This document shows, piece by piece, positions 51,231 to 61,735 of a DNA stretch of 64,000 nt (its first letter is position 1; every line of letters begins with the position of its first letter). The notes under the pieces are model-generated. The model searched no databases, had not been told where the DNA came from, and was given only the letters and a program-made list of their open reading frames with translations. The translations under genes and the position numbers were made by a program. The DNA is taken from the NCBI GenBank assembly GCA_021234155.1, contig JAJEKV010000026.1, forward strand, positions 16,300,283 to 16,364,282, in the 5' to 3' direction. Origin of the DNA: Isoetes taiwanensis. Lineage: Eukaryota; Streptophyta; Lycopodiopsida; Isoetales; Isoetaceae.

Positions 51231-52710
51231 ATCTATAAATATCTTAATTCCATGTTGTACTAGGAAATTCTAGTCATGCTGTTGTCAATAAGTCTATTCA
51301 TCTCCATTTATACTTTCTTAAGACGCTTCTGCCAACGTTGCAACAAAACCTAGCAACTCAAAGATTATCAGGCCTGATTTTATTGGTGTTTTGTTCTGCG
51401 GTTGACATCAATACATCTGGTAAATGGACATCTTTGCGGTGATCTAGGGAAATATGTCTCAGCATTGCTTCTATCTCTATCGTTGGTGCTGCATTTTGTA
51501 CCATATATGAATGTTCCATCCAAAATTGACCTGGTTAAAGCTATGGAAAACTAGGTGTTTTTTATGTTCTACATCTTTAAACTAATGATATATCCTTGCT
51601 CTATGGTGTTGTTAGACTACGTGTTTGGACAATGTCCTTATTGCTTTATGATTTTTTGTTTATTAAAATACATTTTTTTTTGTAGAAGGCTAGCATAAGA
51701 GTAATCTCGATAATTATAGGATATAGAGCTAGGTACGAATTTGCTAGGTTCGAGATTTTACTTTAATTGTAGAAATGGTATCTAACCTTAAACAGACAAT
51801 GAAAGCATTCTAGCTTCTATTTCTATGTGGTTGTATTTGCAGCATACAACTTGGAGTTCTACACGGACATACAATGACTTACATTCTAGAAAATACAACT
51901 TGGAGTTCTACAAGGACATACACTGACTTACAATCTAGAAAATACAGGCCGGTGTATGAAGTTGCGAGTTAATATTTTTCCTTATCCAGGCTTACATTTA
52001 ATATTATTGGCTTCATAGAACTTACAAAGAGTTATGCGGTTATTGAAGACTATTCATTATTCTACTTTAACATGCTTAGAAATTTAATTCGCAAGGGTAT
52101 TGCATCATTCCCTCTAACTATAAGCTAGAGATTGTGCAAGTGATTACATCTTGAACTTAAGCTACTGGAATCCAACAACACATCTAGGCTATAAGTTAAG
52201 GACTCGAGCATTCTTACATCATATTGATACCATTCTTACACCATATCAATGAAATTTCAAATTAGCACTCTTGGTCTTGGTCATTCACTGGTCCAAACTT
52301 AAAACATAGAAATTGCACTGCACCGCACCCCCTACATCAATGCTCATATATGGCTACGATCTCTAAAGGTGTCATATCTAGGTCTTGGAATTGTTGTTGA
52401 TGCTTTAGAACATAAAAACAACAAGTAACGCCTCTTCCTACAAAGTATGTAAAGCTGCAGGCAAAAAGAATAATAAAAATCTCATGTCAGGAATCTCAAG
52501 TCATTAGCACCATGCTAGAAACGCTTGGTCCATGCACAATTCATAAACAAAGGAAAATAAGACAACACAAAACAAAATCCCCCTTTCAAACCATTAATAA
52601 CCCCAAACACATCAAATGACCCAACAAGAACCATGAAACGAAACGTCAGCAAGAAACATGAAAACACACTCTCGGGCCACCGAAGGGCAACCCTCCGTGC
52701 GCAGCACCTT
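51231..52710. other. Intergenic; one ~55-bp direct duplication
   Basis: At 51846-51950 the series acaacttggagttctac, ggacatacantgacttaca and tctagaaaatacan occurs twice in tandem. No other gene or RNA was found. Confidence 0.55.
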
Positions 52711-54199
52711 GTTTTTTTTTTTTATGAACGTGGGCCTTTATTACTCAAAAGAATACAAAGAGTACATGGGGAACTCAAAACCCAGTGGAGAAGATGTCCA
52801 CTAGAGCAACACTACCCACCACATACATAATACAGAAAAGCAGAGAATACATATCACCATAAGCACAACTGACTATGAGTAAGTCTGAATCTGAAGATAT
52901 TGCTCCCAAATAATACTCTTGACGTCATCCTTTAAGGAAGAGCACTTGTACGCCTTTACAATGCGACTACGAGCATCGCTAAGCACTTATGTATCTGAAA
53001 AGACCCGTCCCTTGAAGATGAGGAGATTTTGTCTCTTCCAGATGGACCAGATGATCCAAACAGATGCTAAGTGGAAAGCCCTCTTTGTGAACTTGTCCCA
53101 AGAACTAGGATAGACTGACAATATGACATGCTAACTATTCAAGTCACAATGGAAAAGGCTCAAAGGCCACTGTCAAGCAAGTCGAACATGGTGACACAAG
53201 AAAAAGTAGTTCTCAATTGTCTCATTCCTCTGCATGCAAAGAGGGCAGATCACTGAGACTTCTGGACAAAATCTATGAACAACAGTCTTTAGCCGCATGC
53301 ATCTATAAATGATCTGCCACCATAAGATAGATAGCTTAGGATGGAGCAATTTATCCTATACCCATCGCCAGATTGCTTTCCGATGAGGCTCAGGGATAAC
53401 TAAAGGCCACTTTGGCGATGGAGGCAACACTTCAGGATGAAGCATGACCACATACATCGAGTGCACCAGGTGATCCTCCTTAACACTGCCATGAACCACC
53501 CAGAGCTGGGGAGCCACGTCTTGTGGATGTGGAGGAAGAAAAGTAGCTACTTTTTCCTAAATGCCACGTCTCAACGAAGGAGGAGGAACTTCAATTTGAA
53601 CTCATTCCACGTCAACAATCTTGTCTCATTATACTATGCAAATACTGTGAGCACACGACTGCTCGCCATCGACGCTGCATCAATGGATGGACAGAAGAGA
53701 CCAGGGGACGATCCGCCTGGCCGTCACCCAAAGGGATTCACCAACAACTGGCTGTAGGATCTTGTGGGCCATCGGATGGAACTAAAACAAAGTGCGCACA
53801 GTCTTTCAAGCAGCTAGCAACCCCTTGAGGAAAGAAGATGCATTAGAATATGGAGAAAGTAGATAGAATAATGCCCATGGGAGGAATGGCTTAATGGATG
53901 GAGAGCCAAAGGAAATGCACATATGTAAAGACTGATGAATGAGACGTAGACCTGGGGAATTATCAGTATTATTTAAAATCCGCCATATGAACTTAGAAAT
54001 CAGCATCTTGCTCTGGAGAAGAAAGTGAATCATCCCCAGTCCCCCACAAAGTTTAGGCATAATGCACCTCGCCCAACTAATTTTAACATCAGCTCCTTCT
54101 TCAGTGCCAGTTCCTGACAGTACGAACAATGAGCTGCATCTTTGTCTGTGGTGTAAGCAAGATGGATGCCATATAGACATGTGTACTACTCAGAACTGA
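52711..54199 (-). mobile_element. LINE copy 1, 3' half (split by the Copia insertion)
   Basis: The T-tract at 52712-52723 is the poly(A) tail of a minus-strand LINE. Frames on the minus strand include the zf-RVT end near 53215-53245 (CPLC...ETIE) and LLQSKMLISKFIWRILNN with ISWARCIMPKLCGGLGMIHF (53806-54180), the region after RT. Many stops. The copy continues at 60202 on the far side of the Copia element; at 63290 in copy 2 the same bases (cagaactgactttgcc) are contiguous, which proves the split. Confidence 0.85.
54195..54199. repeat. Copia target site duplication, left (actga)
   Basis: actga precedes the LTR and recurs at 60202-60206. The uninterrupted site is seen in LINE copy 2 near 63298. 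Confidence 0.93.
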
Positions 54200-55059
54200 T
54201 GAAAGGTTTGAAGGCACTTGAATACAACAATTTAATGTCTAGCAAGATTGAAACTTTCAAGACTTTATTGCATCAATCAAGTTTGAGTACAAAACTTATT
54301 CTAGTGGAAAGCCAAATTGTGGTCACTAATTTCCACTAGATAAGTTACAAGCTCAATCCAAAAATGCTCTCTTCAAATTTCATAAGAGCTCTAAGTTCAT
54401 AGCTATGATCAAATAAGGTGGCTAGTAGAATCAAGCAATTATCCACTTAATAATGATTTCACCTTGTACCATTGAAAATTCCTGTAGCTAATACACTGTT
54501 CCAAGGGTATTGACCCGAATACTGTTGCAAAGTTGACTGGGCCTTTGATGGTGGAATCCGGCACCGATCTTCACCTCTCTGATCGTCACCACACCAGATC
54601 AAATGCGAAGGATGTTTCTTCGGCTTCTATCTTGAATCCCCGACGGTGACGGCATGAGTTCAGCTTGCTAATCTCATACGACAAGCATTATTATTGTTTT
54701 GCAAATATCCCACAGGACAAGTTCTGAAACGATCTTCCTTTAACCATTGAATTAATTTCCCTTTCAATGTTCAACAAGATATATCAACGACCATTAAACA
54801 TCATGCAATATTAATTTACATTTAACCACTTAACCATTTCCCTTTGTACCTTAGTTGTAGATCTTTAAGCAGCCTCATACTCTTCATAAGCAAAGATCTA
54901 CTTTCTGGAAGCGTGTAAGAGAGTTTGGCATATCTACTGCCACTGCTTCTCATAGATAGCCCTTTTCAGAAGTAATTGAATGCAAGTAATAAATTTGAAT
55001 TTATCTACTTCCACTGCTTCTCATAGGTAAGAATAGACTTATTAGCTGAATTCCCATCA
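54200..55059 (-). repeat. Copia 3' LTR
   Basis: Plus-strand ends are tgaaaggtttgaagg and gaattcccatca. Same length as the other LTR. Confidence 0.95.
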
Positions 55060-55071
55060 CTCCTCCTTCAG
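55060..55071 (-). other. Copia polypurine tract
   Basis: Reads ctgaaggaggag on the minus strand, directly beside the 3' LTR. Confidence 0.88.
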
Positions 55072-55188
55072 CTTATAAGTCTGCATTCCTGATATATTCA
55101 GCTCAGCCTTAAATCCATTGTATTTGCTTTCAGAGAGAGCTTTTGTAAAAATATCTGGAACTTGCTTGCTGGTATCCACATAGTGCAT

Positions 55189-58100
55189 TTAAATTAACTT
55201 CTTTTCAGCCAGCTCTCGTATAAAATGTATACTTAGCTCTATGTGCTTAGTTTTGTCATGTTGCACAGGATTTTTTACTATAGCCATACAACTTTGACTA
55301 TCTGTCCAAATTGTTGTAGGATCTATTTGTTCACAGTTTAGTTCCTGCAGCAGCCTCCTTAACCAAACTATTTCTCTAGCTACTAGTGATGATGCAGCAT
55401 ACTCTGCTTCTGCAGAGCTCATAGCTACTGCTGCTTGTTTTTTACATCTCCAGGCAATTACACCTCCTCCTAAAAATATGGCATAACCTGAGGTTGACCT
55501 TCTAGTTGAGAGATCGCCTCCCCAATCTGCATCACTATAGCATGACATTGTTAGGTCAGTTGAATCAAAGCATATTCCCTGTTCTTGAGTGCCTTTTAAG
55601 TATCTCAATACTCGTTTGGCTGCTTCCCAATGCTTTCTTGTGGCATCATGATTCCTTCTACTCAATATATTTACAGCATAAGCAATATCTGGGCGTGTGC
55701 TGTTTGCTAGATATAGTAAGCAACCAACCAAAGCTCGATAAGGAACATTTGCCATTTCAGCAACACATGCATCTGTAGATTCCTGAATGTCTGTAAGCCT
55801 GTGTCCAGGTGTCATGGGAATTTTTGCAGTTTTAGCATCCATCAAATTAAACCTTTTAAGCATATTCTCTATATGCTTGCTTTGATGTAGCTTAAGCCAC
55901 TTTTGCTCTGTTTCTAATCACCTCAATTCCTAAGAATTTTCTTAGCTCCCCTAAATCTGTCATTTGAAACCTGGACTTTAGAATGTTCTTGCATTTGTTT
56001 AGAATATTCAATGAGCTGGATACCATGATACGGTCATCAACATAGAGAGCAATCATACAATATTCTTCATTCTGCTCATACCTATATAGATTACCATCAT
56101 TTTGAAGCTTGTAAAATCCTTGTTCTTGCAGAAATTGGTTCATGCAAAGGTACCACTCCCTTGGGGGCTGTTTTAATCCATAAACAGCCCTATTTAACTT
56201 CCAAACCAATCCTTACCTTGCTCATACCCTGGAGCTTGCTTCATAAATGCTTCCTCCTCTAAAGTTGCATTTAGAAATGCTGACTTAACATCCATATGGT
56301 GTATTTCTAACTTCATGGCATTAGCTATGGCCAATAGTGTCCTAATACTTGTCAATTTAACTATAGGGGAATAGGTTTCATCATAATCCCTTCCATTTTT
56401 CTGTGTAAAGCCCTGGGGAACGAGTCTCGCTTTATATTTCTTTGTACCATCTGGATTTAATTTAATTTTGAAGAGCCATTTACTACCAATGACATTATGC
56501 TTACCATCCGATTTTACAAGCTCGTATGTCTTAGTTTCCTTAAATGACTTAAGTTCATCATTCATGGCTGCTGTCCACTTATCCTTGTCAGCACTTTTCT
56601 GTACATCTGCAAAGCTTTGAGGGATCACTTCATCTTCTAGAATTGCCATAACATATTCATGGCTAATTGTCTTGATCTGACCCCTCCTGCTCCTTCCCAT
56701 TTCATCCCTGCCATATGGTTGATCTCCAAGCTTAGCTTCCTCTACAAGTTTTTCAGCCTGGGTTTTTCTTTTCTTCTTTTCCGGTTGAGTTTTAGTAGGT
56801 TCTAGATTCTCTTCCTCTAACTCAGGAACATTTTCAGTTTGTAGTTCAGGGGCATTTTCTGATATTGGTTTTTCTACCTCATTTGTCTCTTCTTGCATTT
56901 CTGATTCTATGTCATCTTCTTCTTCAAACCTTGGGATTTGTTCAGGTTTGTCTAGTTGAACTTTAACTCCCTTTCTGAATTTATGTTTGTACAACACTTT
57001 CTCATTAAATAGAACATCCCTGCTAATTCTGATTTCCTTAGACTCAGGCAAATAAATTCTATAGCCCTTTGATTCTTTGTCATATCCCACGAGGAAACCT
57101 TTTTCAGCTTTGCTATCTAACTTTTTCCTTACCTCTGATGGCACATGCACATAGGCCATACAACCAAATACTTTGTATTTCTCATAATTCAATTCTTTTT
57201 CTGGCTCCCATAATTGTTTGGGAATATTTCCATGCAAGCTTACAGATGGTAGCATGTTCTGGATTTCCACAGCAGTATATAATGCTTCTTCCCATAAATA
57301 GTTAGGCAACCCACTTTCCTTCAGCATTGATCTAACAGCATCCAGTATTGTTCTATTTTTCCTTTCTGAGACACCATTTTGTTGTGGAGAGTATCTACAA
57401 GTTAATTGTCTCTTGATTCCATGTGCTATGCAGAAAGTTTTAAATTGATTTGAGAGGTATTCTCCTCCACGATCTGATCTGATGCATTTTACTTTGAGTC
57501 CTGTCTCTCTTTCCATTTCTATCACATACTGCTTAAAAGCACTTAAAGCTTGGGATTTTTTCTTTAGACAATATGTGGTGCACATTCTAGTATGGTCATC
57601 AGTGAAGGTTATGAAGTATTTCTTATGAGTTCTACTTCTGACATTTAGAGGGCCACATAGGTCTGAATGTATCAATTCAAGCTTTTGTTGTGCTCGATAT
57701 TTTCTTTTATGAAAGGGCAACCTGTTTAGCTTTCCTAGAGCACATCCTTCACATATAAAGTCATTTGTATCTTCTGAATTTATATGCCTTTGCTTATGTA
57801 AGTATCTCAGTTTTTTATGATTGGTGTGAGCTAGTCTATTGTGCCATATTTCCAATCCAACTTCTTGAACTGCATTGACAGAATGATGCACAGTATTTTC
57901 CAGCCCATACAAATTTCCCACACGTTTGCCATAAGATTTTATTTCATTTTCCTTCATAATATTACACTGATCAGTGTCAAACACAACCTTAAATCCCAAG
58001 TCACACAACTGACTAACTGATATCAAGTTTTTAATAATCCCTGGCACACAAAGAACATTCTGAATGTTTACAATATTTCCTGCTAAGTCTATTAGCTGCA

Positions 58101-59319
58101 ATAAACCTTTCCCTTGAACATCTTGCAAGGCTCCATTTCCAACCTGAATTTTCCTTGAGTTTGCACATGATATGTTCTTCAGGAAATCAGCATTTTGCAC
58201 TATTGATCTCTCAGCTCCACTATCAACTATTAAATGATCAGATTTGTTAGTGCACACATCCTCATTAATAATTGCAAATTCAAGCGATACCTCATCCTCA
58301 TCTGCATCATTTGGTTTGGTCTTATCCTCTTGCTCTCTTGTTACATAAGCTCTCTCATGGCCTCGACCTCTGCTTGCTCTACCAGATCTTGCTGAGCTAG
58401 TCTCTCCCCTGCCTCTTGCAGATTTGCCAAAATTTTTGGGAGTGGGACATTTAGATGCCACATGTCCTCTACCTCCACATGTATAGCAGTTGAAATCTTT
58501 TCTGAGTTTTGGGCATTCATTTTTATAATGGCCTGTCTCATGGCAATTGTAGCATACAATTTTATCCCTCTTCCTGAGTAATAAAATTTCAGGAGTTTCT
58601 TCTGCTTGGCTTTGCTTTAGAATTTTCCTTTGTTCCCATTCTGTTCTTAGGATATTTTCTGCCTCCTCTCTTGACTTACTGGAATTTCTAATGAATAAGG
58701 CTAGGGTTTCATTTTCTCCAATAGCCCTGGATATTTGCAACACCTGGCTTCTTTCTGATATGACAACCCCAGCCCCATTCAAATCAGCAATAAGATTATC
58801 AAACTTATTGAAATATTCAGTTATATCCTCATCTTCCTTCAGTTTTAGCCCCCTTAGTTCATTCTCAAGCAGATCTATTTGTGAGGAGGTTTTCTCCCCA
58901 TAATGTTTAAGCAAAAACTTCCACATATCTCTAGGACTTAGAGACCTCAACTTCAAGCGTATTGTAGGACTAACCTTACATGTAATGATGCCTTGTGCCT
59001 CCCTGATTTTAGCTTGCAGAGACTTTCCTCCAGTAGCAGCAATAGAGCTGCCTCCTGCTCCAGATGCTCCAGCACCTCCTCGTACACCTGCTGGTGTTGC
59101 AGTCCCTGTTGCAGACTGCCCTACAGCTCCAACAACTGAATCAGCTGAAGCTGTTCTCATTAGTACACCTGTACCTGCAACTCCTGCTGGATCAACCAGC
59201 TCCCAAAGGTCCTCCACTTCCAAGATGTGAGTAATGGCATCTTTCCAAACTTGGAAACCTGGACCTCCTTTGTAAACCTCTACCGTGTTTAACAAAGATG
59301 CACCAAATCTGCTAGACAT
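55189..59319 (-). CDS. Copia gag-pol polyprotein (two frameshifts)
   Basis: The ATG at 59319 follows the PBS closely (MSSRFGASLLNTVEVYKGGP). Gag (UBN2 type) is followed by two CCHC knuckles (CYNCHETGHYKNEC and CYTCGGRGHVASKC). Protease has LIVDSGAERSIV. The integrase zinc region is HNRLAHTNHKKL ... CEGCALGK, and the DDE core HSDLCGPL, IRSDRGGEYLS, PQQNGVSERKNRTI. RT has NVIGSKWLFKIKLNPDGT, HHMDVKSAFLNATLEEE, AVYGLKQPPREW and catalytic LYVDDRIMVSS. RNase H has CYSDADWGGD, AMSSAEAEYAA and IWTDSQSCMA. One frame break near 56207-56216 separates GYEQGK from VWKLNRAVYG. A second, at the T4 run 55901-55904, separates RNRAK from KWLKLHQSKHIENMLKRF. Both are single-base and could be assembly errors. 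Otherwise about 1,375 codons are intact. Confidence 0.94.
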
Positions 59320-59329
59320 GTTAATCAGG

Positions 59330-59340
59330 CTCTGATACCA
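59330..59340 (-). other. Copia primer-binding site (tRNA-iMet)
   Basis: Minus strand reads tggtatcagag one base inside the 5' LTR; the standard initiator-Met site. Confidence 0.93.
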
Positions 59341-59341
59341 C

Positions 59342-60201
59342 TGAAAGGTTTGAAGGCACTTGAACACAACAATTTAATGTCTAGCAAGATTGAAACTTTC
59401 AAGACTTTATTGCATCAATCAAGTTTGAGTACAAAACTTATTCTAGTGGAAAGCCAAATTGTGGTCACTAATTTCCACTAGATAAGTTACAAGCTCAATC
59501 CAAAAATGCTCTATTCAAATTTCATAAGAGCTCTAAGTTCATAGCTATGATCAAATAAGGTGGCTAGTAGAATCAAGCAATTATCAACTTAATAATGATT
59601 TCACCTTGTACCATTGAAAATTCCTGTAGCTAATACACTGTTCCAAGGGTATTGACCCGAATACTGTTGCAAAGTTGACTGGGCCTTTGATGGTGGAATC
59701 CGGCACCGATCTTCACCTCTCTGATCGTCACCACACCAGATCAAATGCGAATGATGTTTCTTCGGCTTCTATATTGAATCCCCGACGGTGACGGCATGAG
59801 TTCAACTTGCTAATCTCATACGACAAGCATTATTATTGTTTTGCAAATATCCGATAGGACAAGTTCTGAAACGATCTTCCTTTAACCATTGAATTAATTT
59901 CCCTTTCAATGTTTAACAAGATATATCAACGACCATTAAACATCATGCAATATTAATTTACATTTAACCACTTAACCATTTCCCTTTGTACCTTAGTTGT
60001 AGATCTTTAAGCAGCCTCATACTCTTCATAAGCAAAGATCTACTTTCTGGAAGCGTGTAAGAGAGTTTGGCATATCTACTGCCACTGCTTCTCATAGATA
60101 GCCCTTTTCAGAAGTAATTGAATGCAAGTAATAAATTTGAATTTACCTACTGCCACTGCTTCTCATAGGTAAGAATAGACTTATTAGCTGAATTCCCATC
60201 A
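59342..60201 (-). repeat. Copia 5' LTR
   Basis: Copy of 54200-55059 with scattered single-base differences (for example aatgatg for aaggatg, tttaac for ttcaac). Confidence 0.95.
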
Positions 60202-60206
60202 ACTGA
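60202..60206. repeat. Copia target site duplication, right (actga)
   Basis: Matches 54195-54199. Confidence 0.93.
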
Positions 60207-61165
60207 CTTTGCCACAGTTACGCGGCCAGCCATGGATAACTTAGCCGTGGACCACCAGAACAAATGCCTTTCCAACCCCTTAATAATAGCATCCTATACC
60301 AACTAGAATGCCCAGAAGCCTAGTTGCCATCCCATGAGGAAGAACCTTCATGGAATTGCAACCACAGAAGACGGCACTGGAGAGTCTAGGGCCCACAAGG
60401 CAGTACATTTTTTTCATCCCACAAAGATACCAGAAGCCAAAGAGAAAATGTTCAACAAGGAAATGGCATTCTGCAAATTCTGCTCATCAGCCATTAAGAA
60501 CAAGAAATTGTCGTCTGCATACTGATTACAAATCTCCTGTGAACCATTATTCATGGGAAGACCATACAAGATGCCTTCTTGCACTGCAAGAGAGAATACC
60601 CGAGAAAGAATCTCTGCCACAATTGTAAAAAGTGGTGGTATCAAAGGACAGCCCTGGCGAATGCCACGTCCCACCTGAAAAAATGCCGATGGTTCCGCTT
60701 GAAAAAGAACTGAAAAATGAGCAGAATAATGAAGTTTCATAATATCTATTGCGAACTGAGCATCAAAATCAAGACGTCAGAGGCACTGCTCCAGGAAACT
60801 CCAGTCAACACTGTCATATGCTTTTGCAAAGTCAAGTTTCAAGTGTACAATGGGGTAACCATGCATTCTAGCCTAATAGAGACCCTCATAAGCTGCTGCC
60901 ACATTATTCAAGATACACCGACGAGGGAAGAAACCTGGCTGTGTGGAAGAGATGGACTCAGTAAGCATGCCACAAAGCTTCTGAGCAAAAGCTTTAGTAA
61001 AGATCTTGTACACTGAGGAAACAACAAAGCATCAATCGTTGGAACCTGAACTGGATCGAAAGCTTCAGATATGCCATTTTTAGGCCTTGCCTCCACGATC
61101 CAAGAATTTGCATGGGCAGATCTCTTGCTACTTCTTTTGAAGATGACAGATCTGGTAGCCATAAC
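60202..61165 (-). mobile_element. LINE copy 1, RT half (other side of the Copia insertion)
   Basis: Begins with the second actga (60202-60206). The minus-strand frame 60414-60740 holds RT motifs GRGIRQGCPLIPPLFTIVAE and the catalytic YADD in NQYADDNFLF. Farther upstream in the element (60908-61198) are EAFDPVQVPTIDALL and other linker fragments. Frames are broken. The 5' end seems to stop at a G-rich tract near 61168-61195, so the copy is 5'-truncated. Confidence 0.85.
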
Positions 61166-61242
61166 TAAACGGGGAGGGGGAGGGAGGGGAGGGGGCATGT
61201 GTCATATTCATGGTGGAAATTCGAAGGTGCACATTTGTTTGC

Positions 61243-61735
61243 CATGGCAACCTTTGATCAGCTCTATTCTGCTCTATGTGGTGCTATTATACTCTATTTA
61301 ATCTGCTATGTTCTACTCTACTGTGTAGTTATGGGGGCGAGATTTTGACACTTCTTTTTGTCTTGATCCTAGCATTTCATGTCGCCCTCTTTTCCTTCCC
61401 CCACAAACTCTACAAAGCTTTGCTCCTTTTTTATATCTACAGCTTCCGACTCTCCATGATCGATTTTGCCAATGAAAAAAGGATTCTTTTTCTCAAAGAT
61501 ATATTGCATTCTCTAGCTACCTAGAGTTTTCTAAAACTGCTTTGTGATCTTCCAACAACCCAAGAATCTTTGCTAAGAACTATAAAAGAACTATAAGAAG
61601 ATATGATTTTAATCTATAATCTGGAGAACTGTAATGAAGCTCCGAATCTATTTAAGATGCAAAGAACATTCAAACATTTGAAATGCCCCAATTTTTAAGA
61701 ATATTTCAAGAAACCAAAGCATCAATCATTTTTCT
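61243..61735. repeat. Dispersed repeat R1, copy 2
   Basis: Copy of 34080-34572, ending where the T-tract of LINE copy 2 begins. About 75 bp of unassigned sequence, including the G-rich tract, separates it from LINE copy 1. Confidence 0.85.

Larger units (their letters stand above)
54200..60201 (-). mobile_element. Nearly intact Ty1/Copia LTR retrotransposon, 6.0 kb, inserted in a LINE
   Basis: Two LTRs of 860 bp each (54200-55059 and 59342-60201), TG...CA ends on both, and a 5-bp actga duplication. A perfect iMet PBS and a PPT are present. The coding strand is minus, so the 5' LTR is the right-hand one. The order gag-protease-integrase-RT-RNaseH is that of Ty1/Copia. By eye the LTRs differ at about a dozen positions in 860, so the insertion is recent. 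Only two one-base frame breaks interrupt the polyprotein, so it may have been mobile recently. A related dead copy lies at 25.8 kb. Confidence 0.96.

Noticed and set aside
59320-59367. Upstream extension of the Copia polyprotein start
   Set aside because: The extra residues cover the PBS and LTR edge; ATG 59319 just after the PBS is the natural start.
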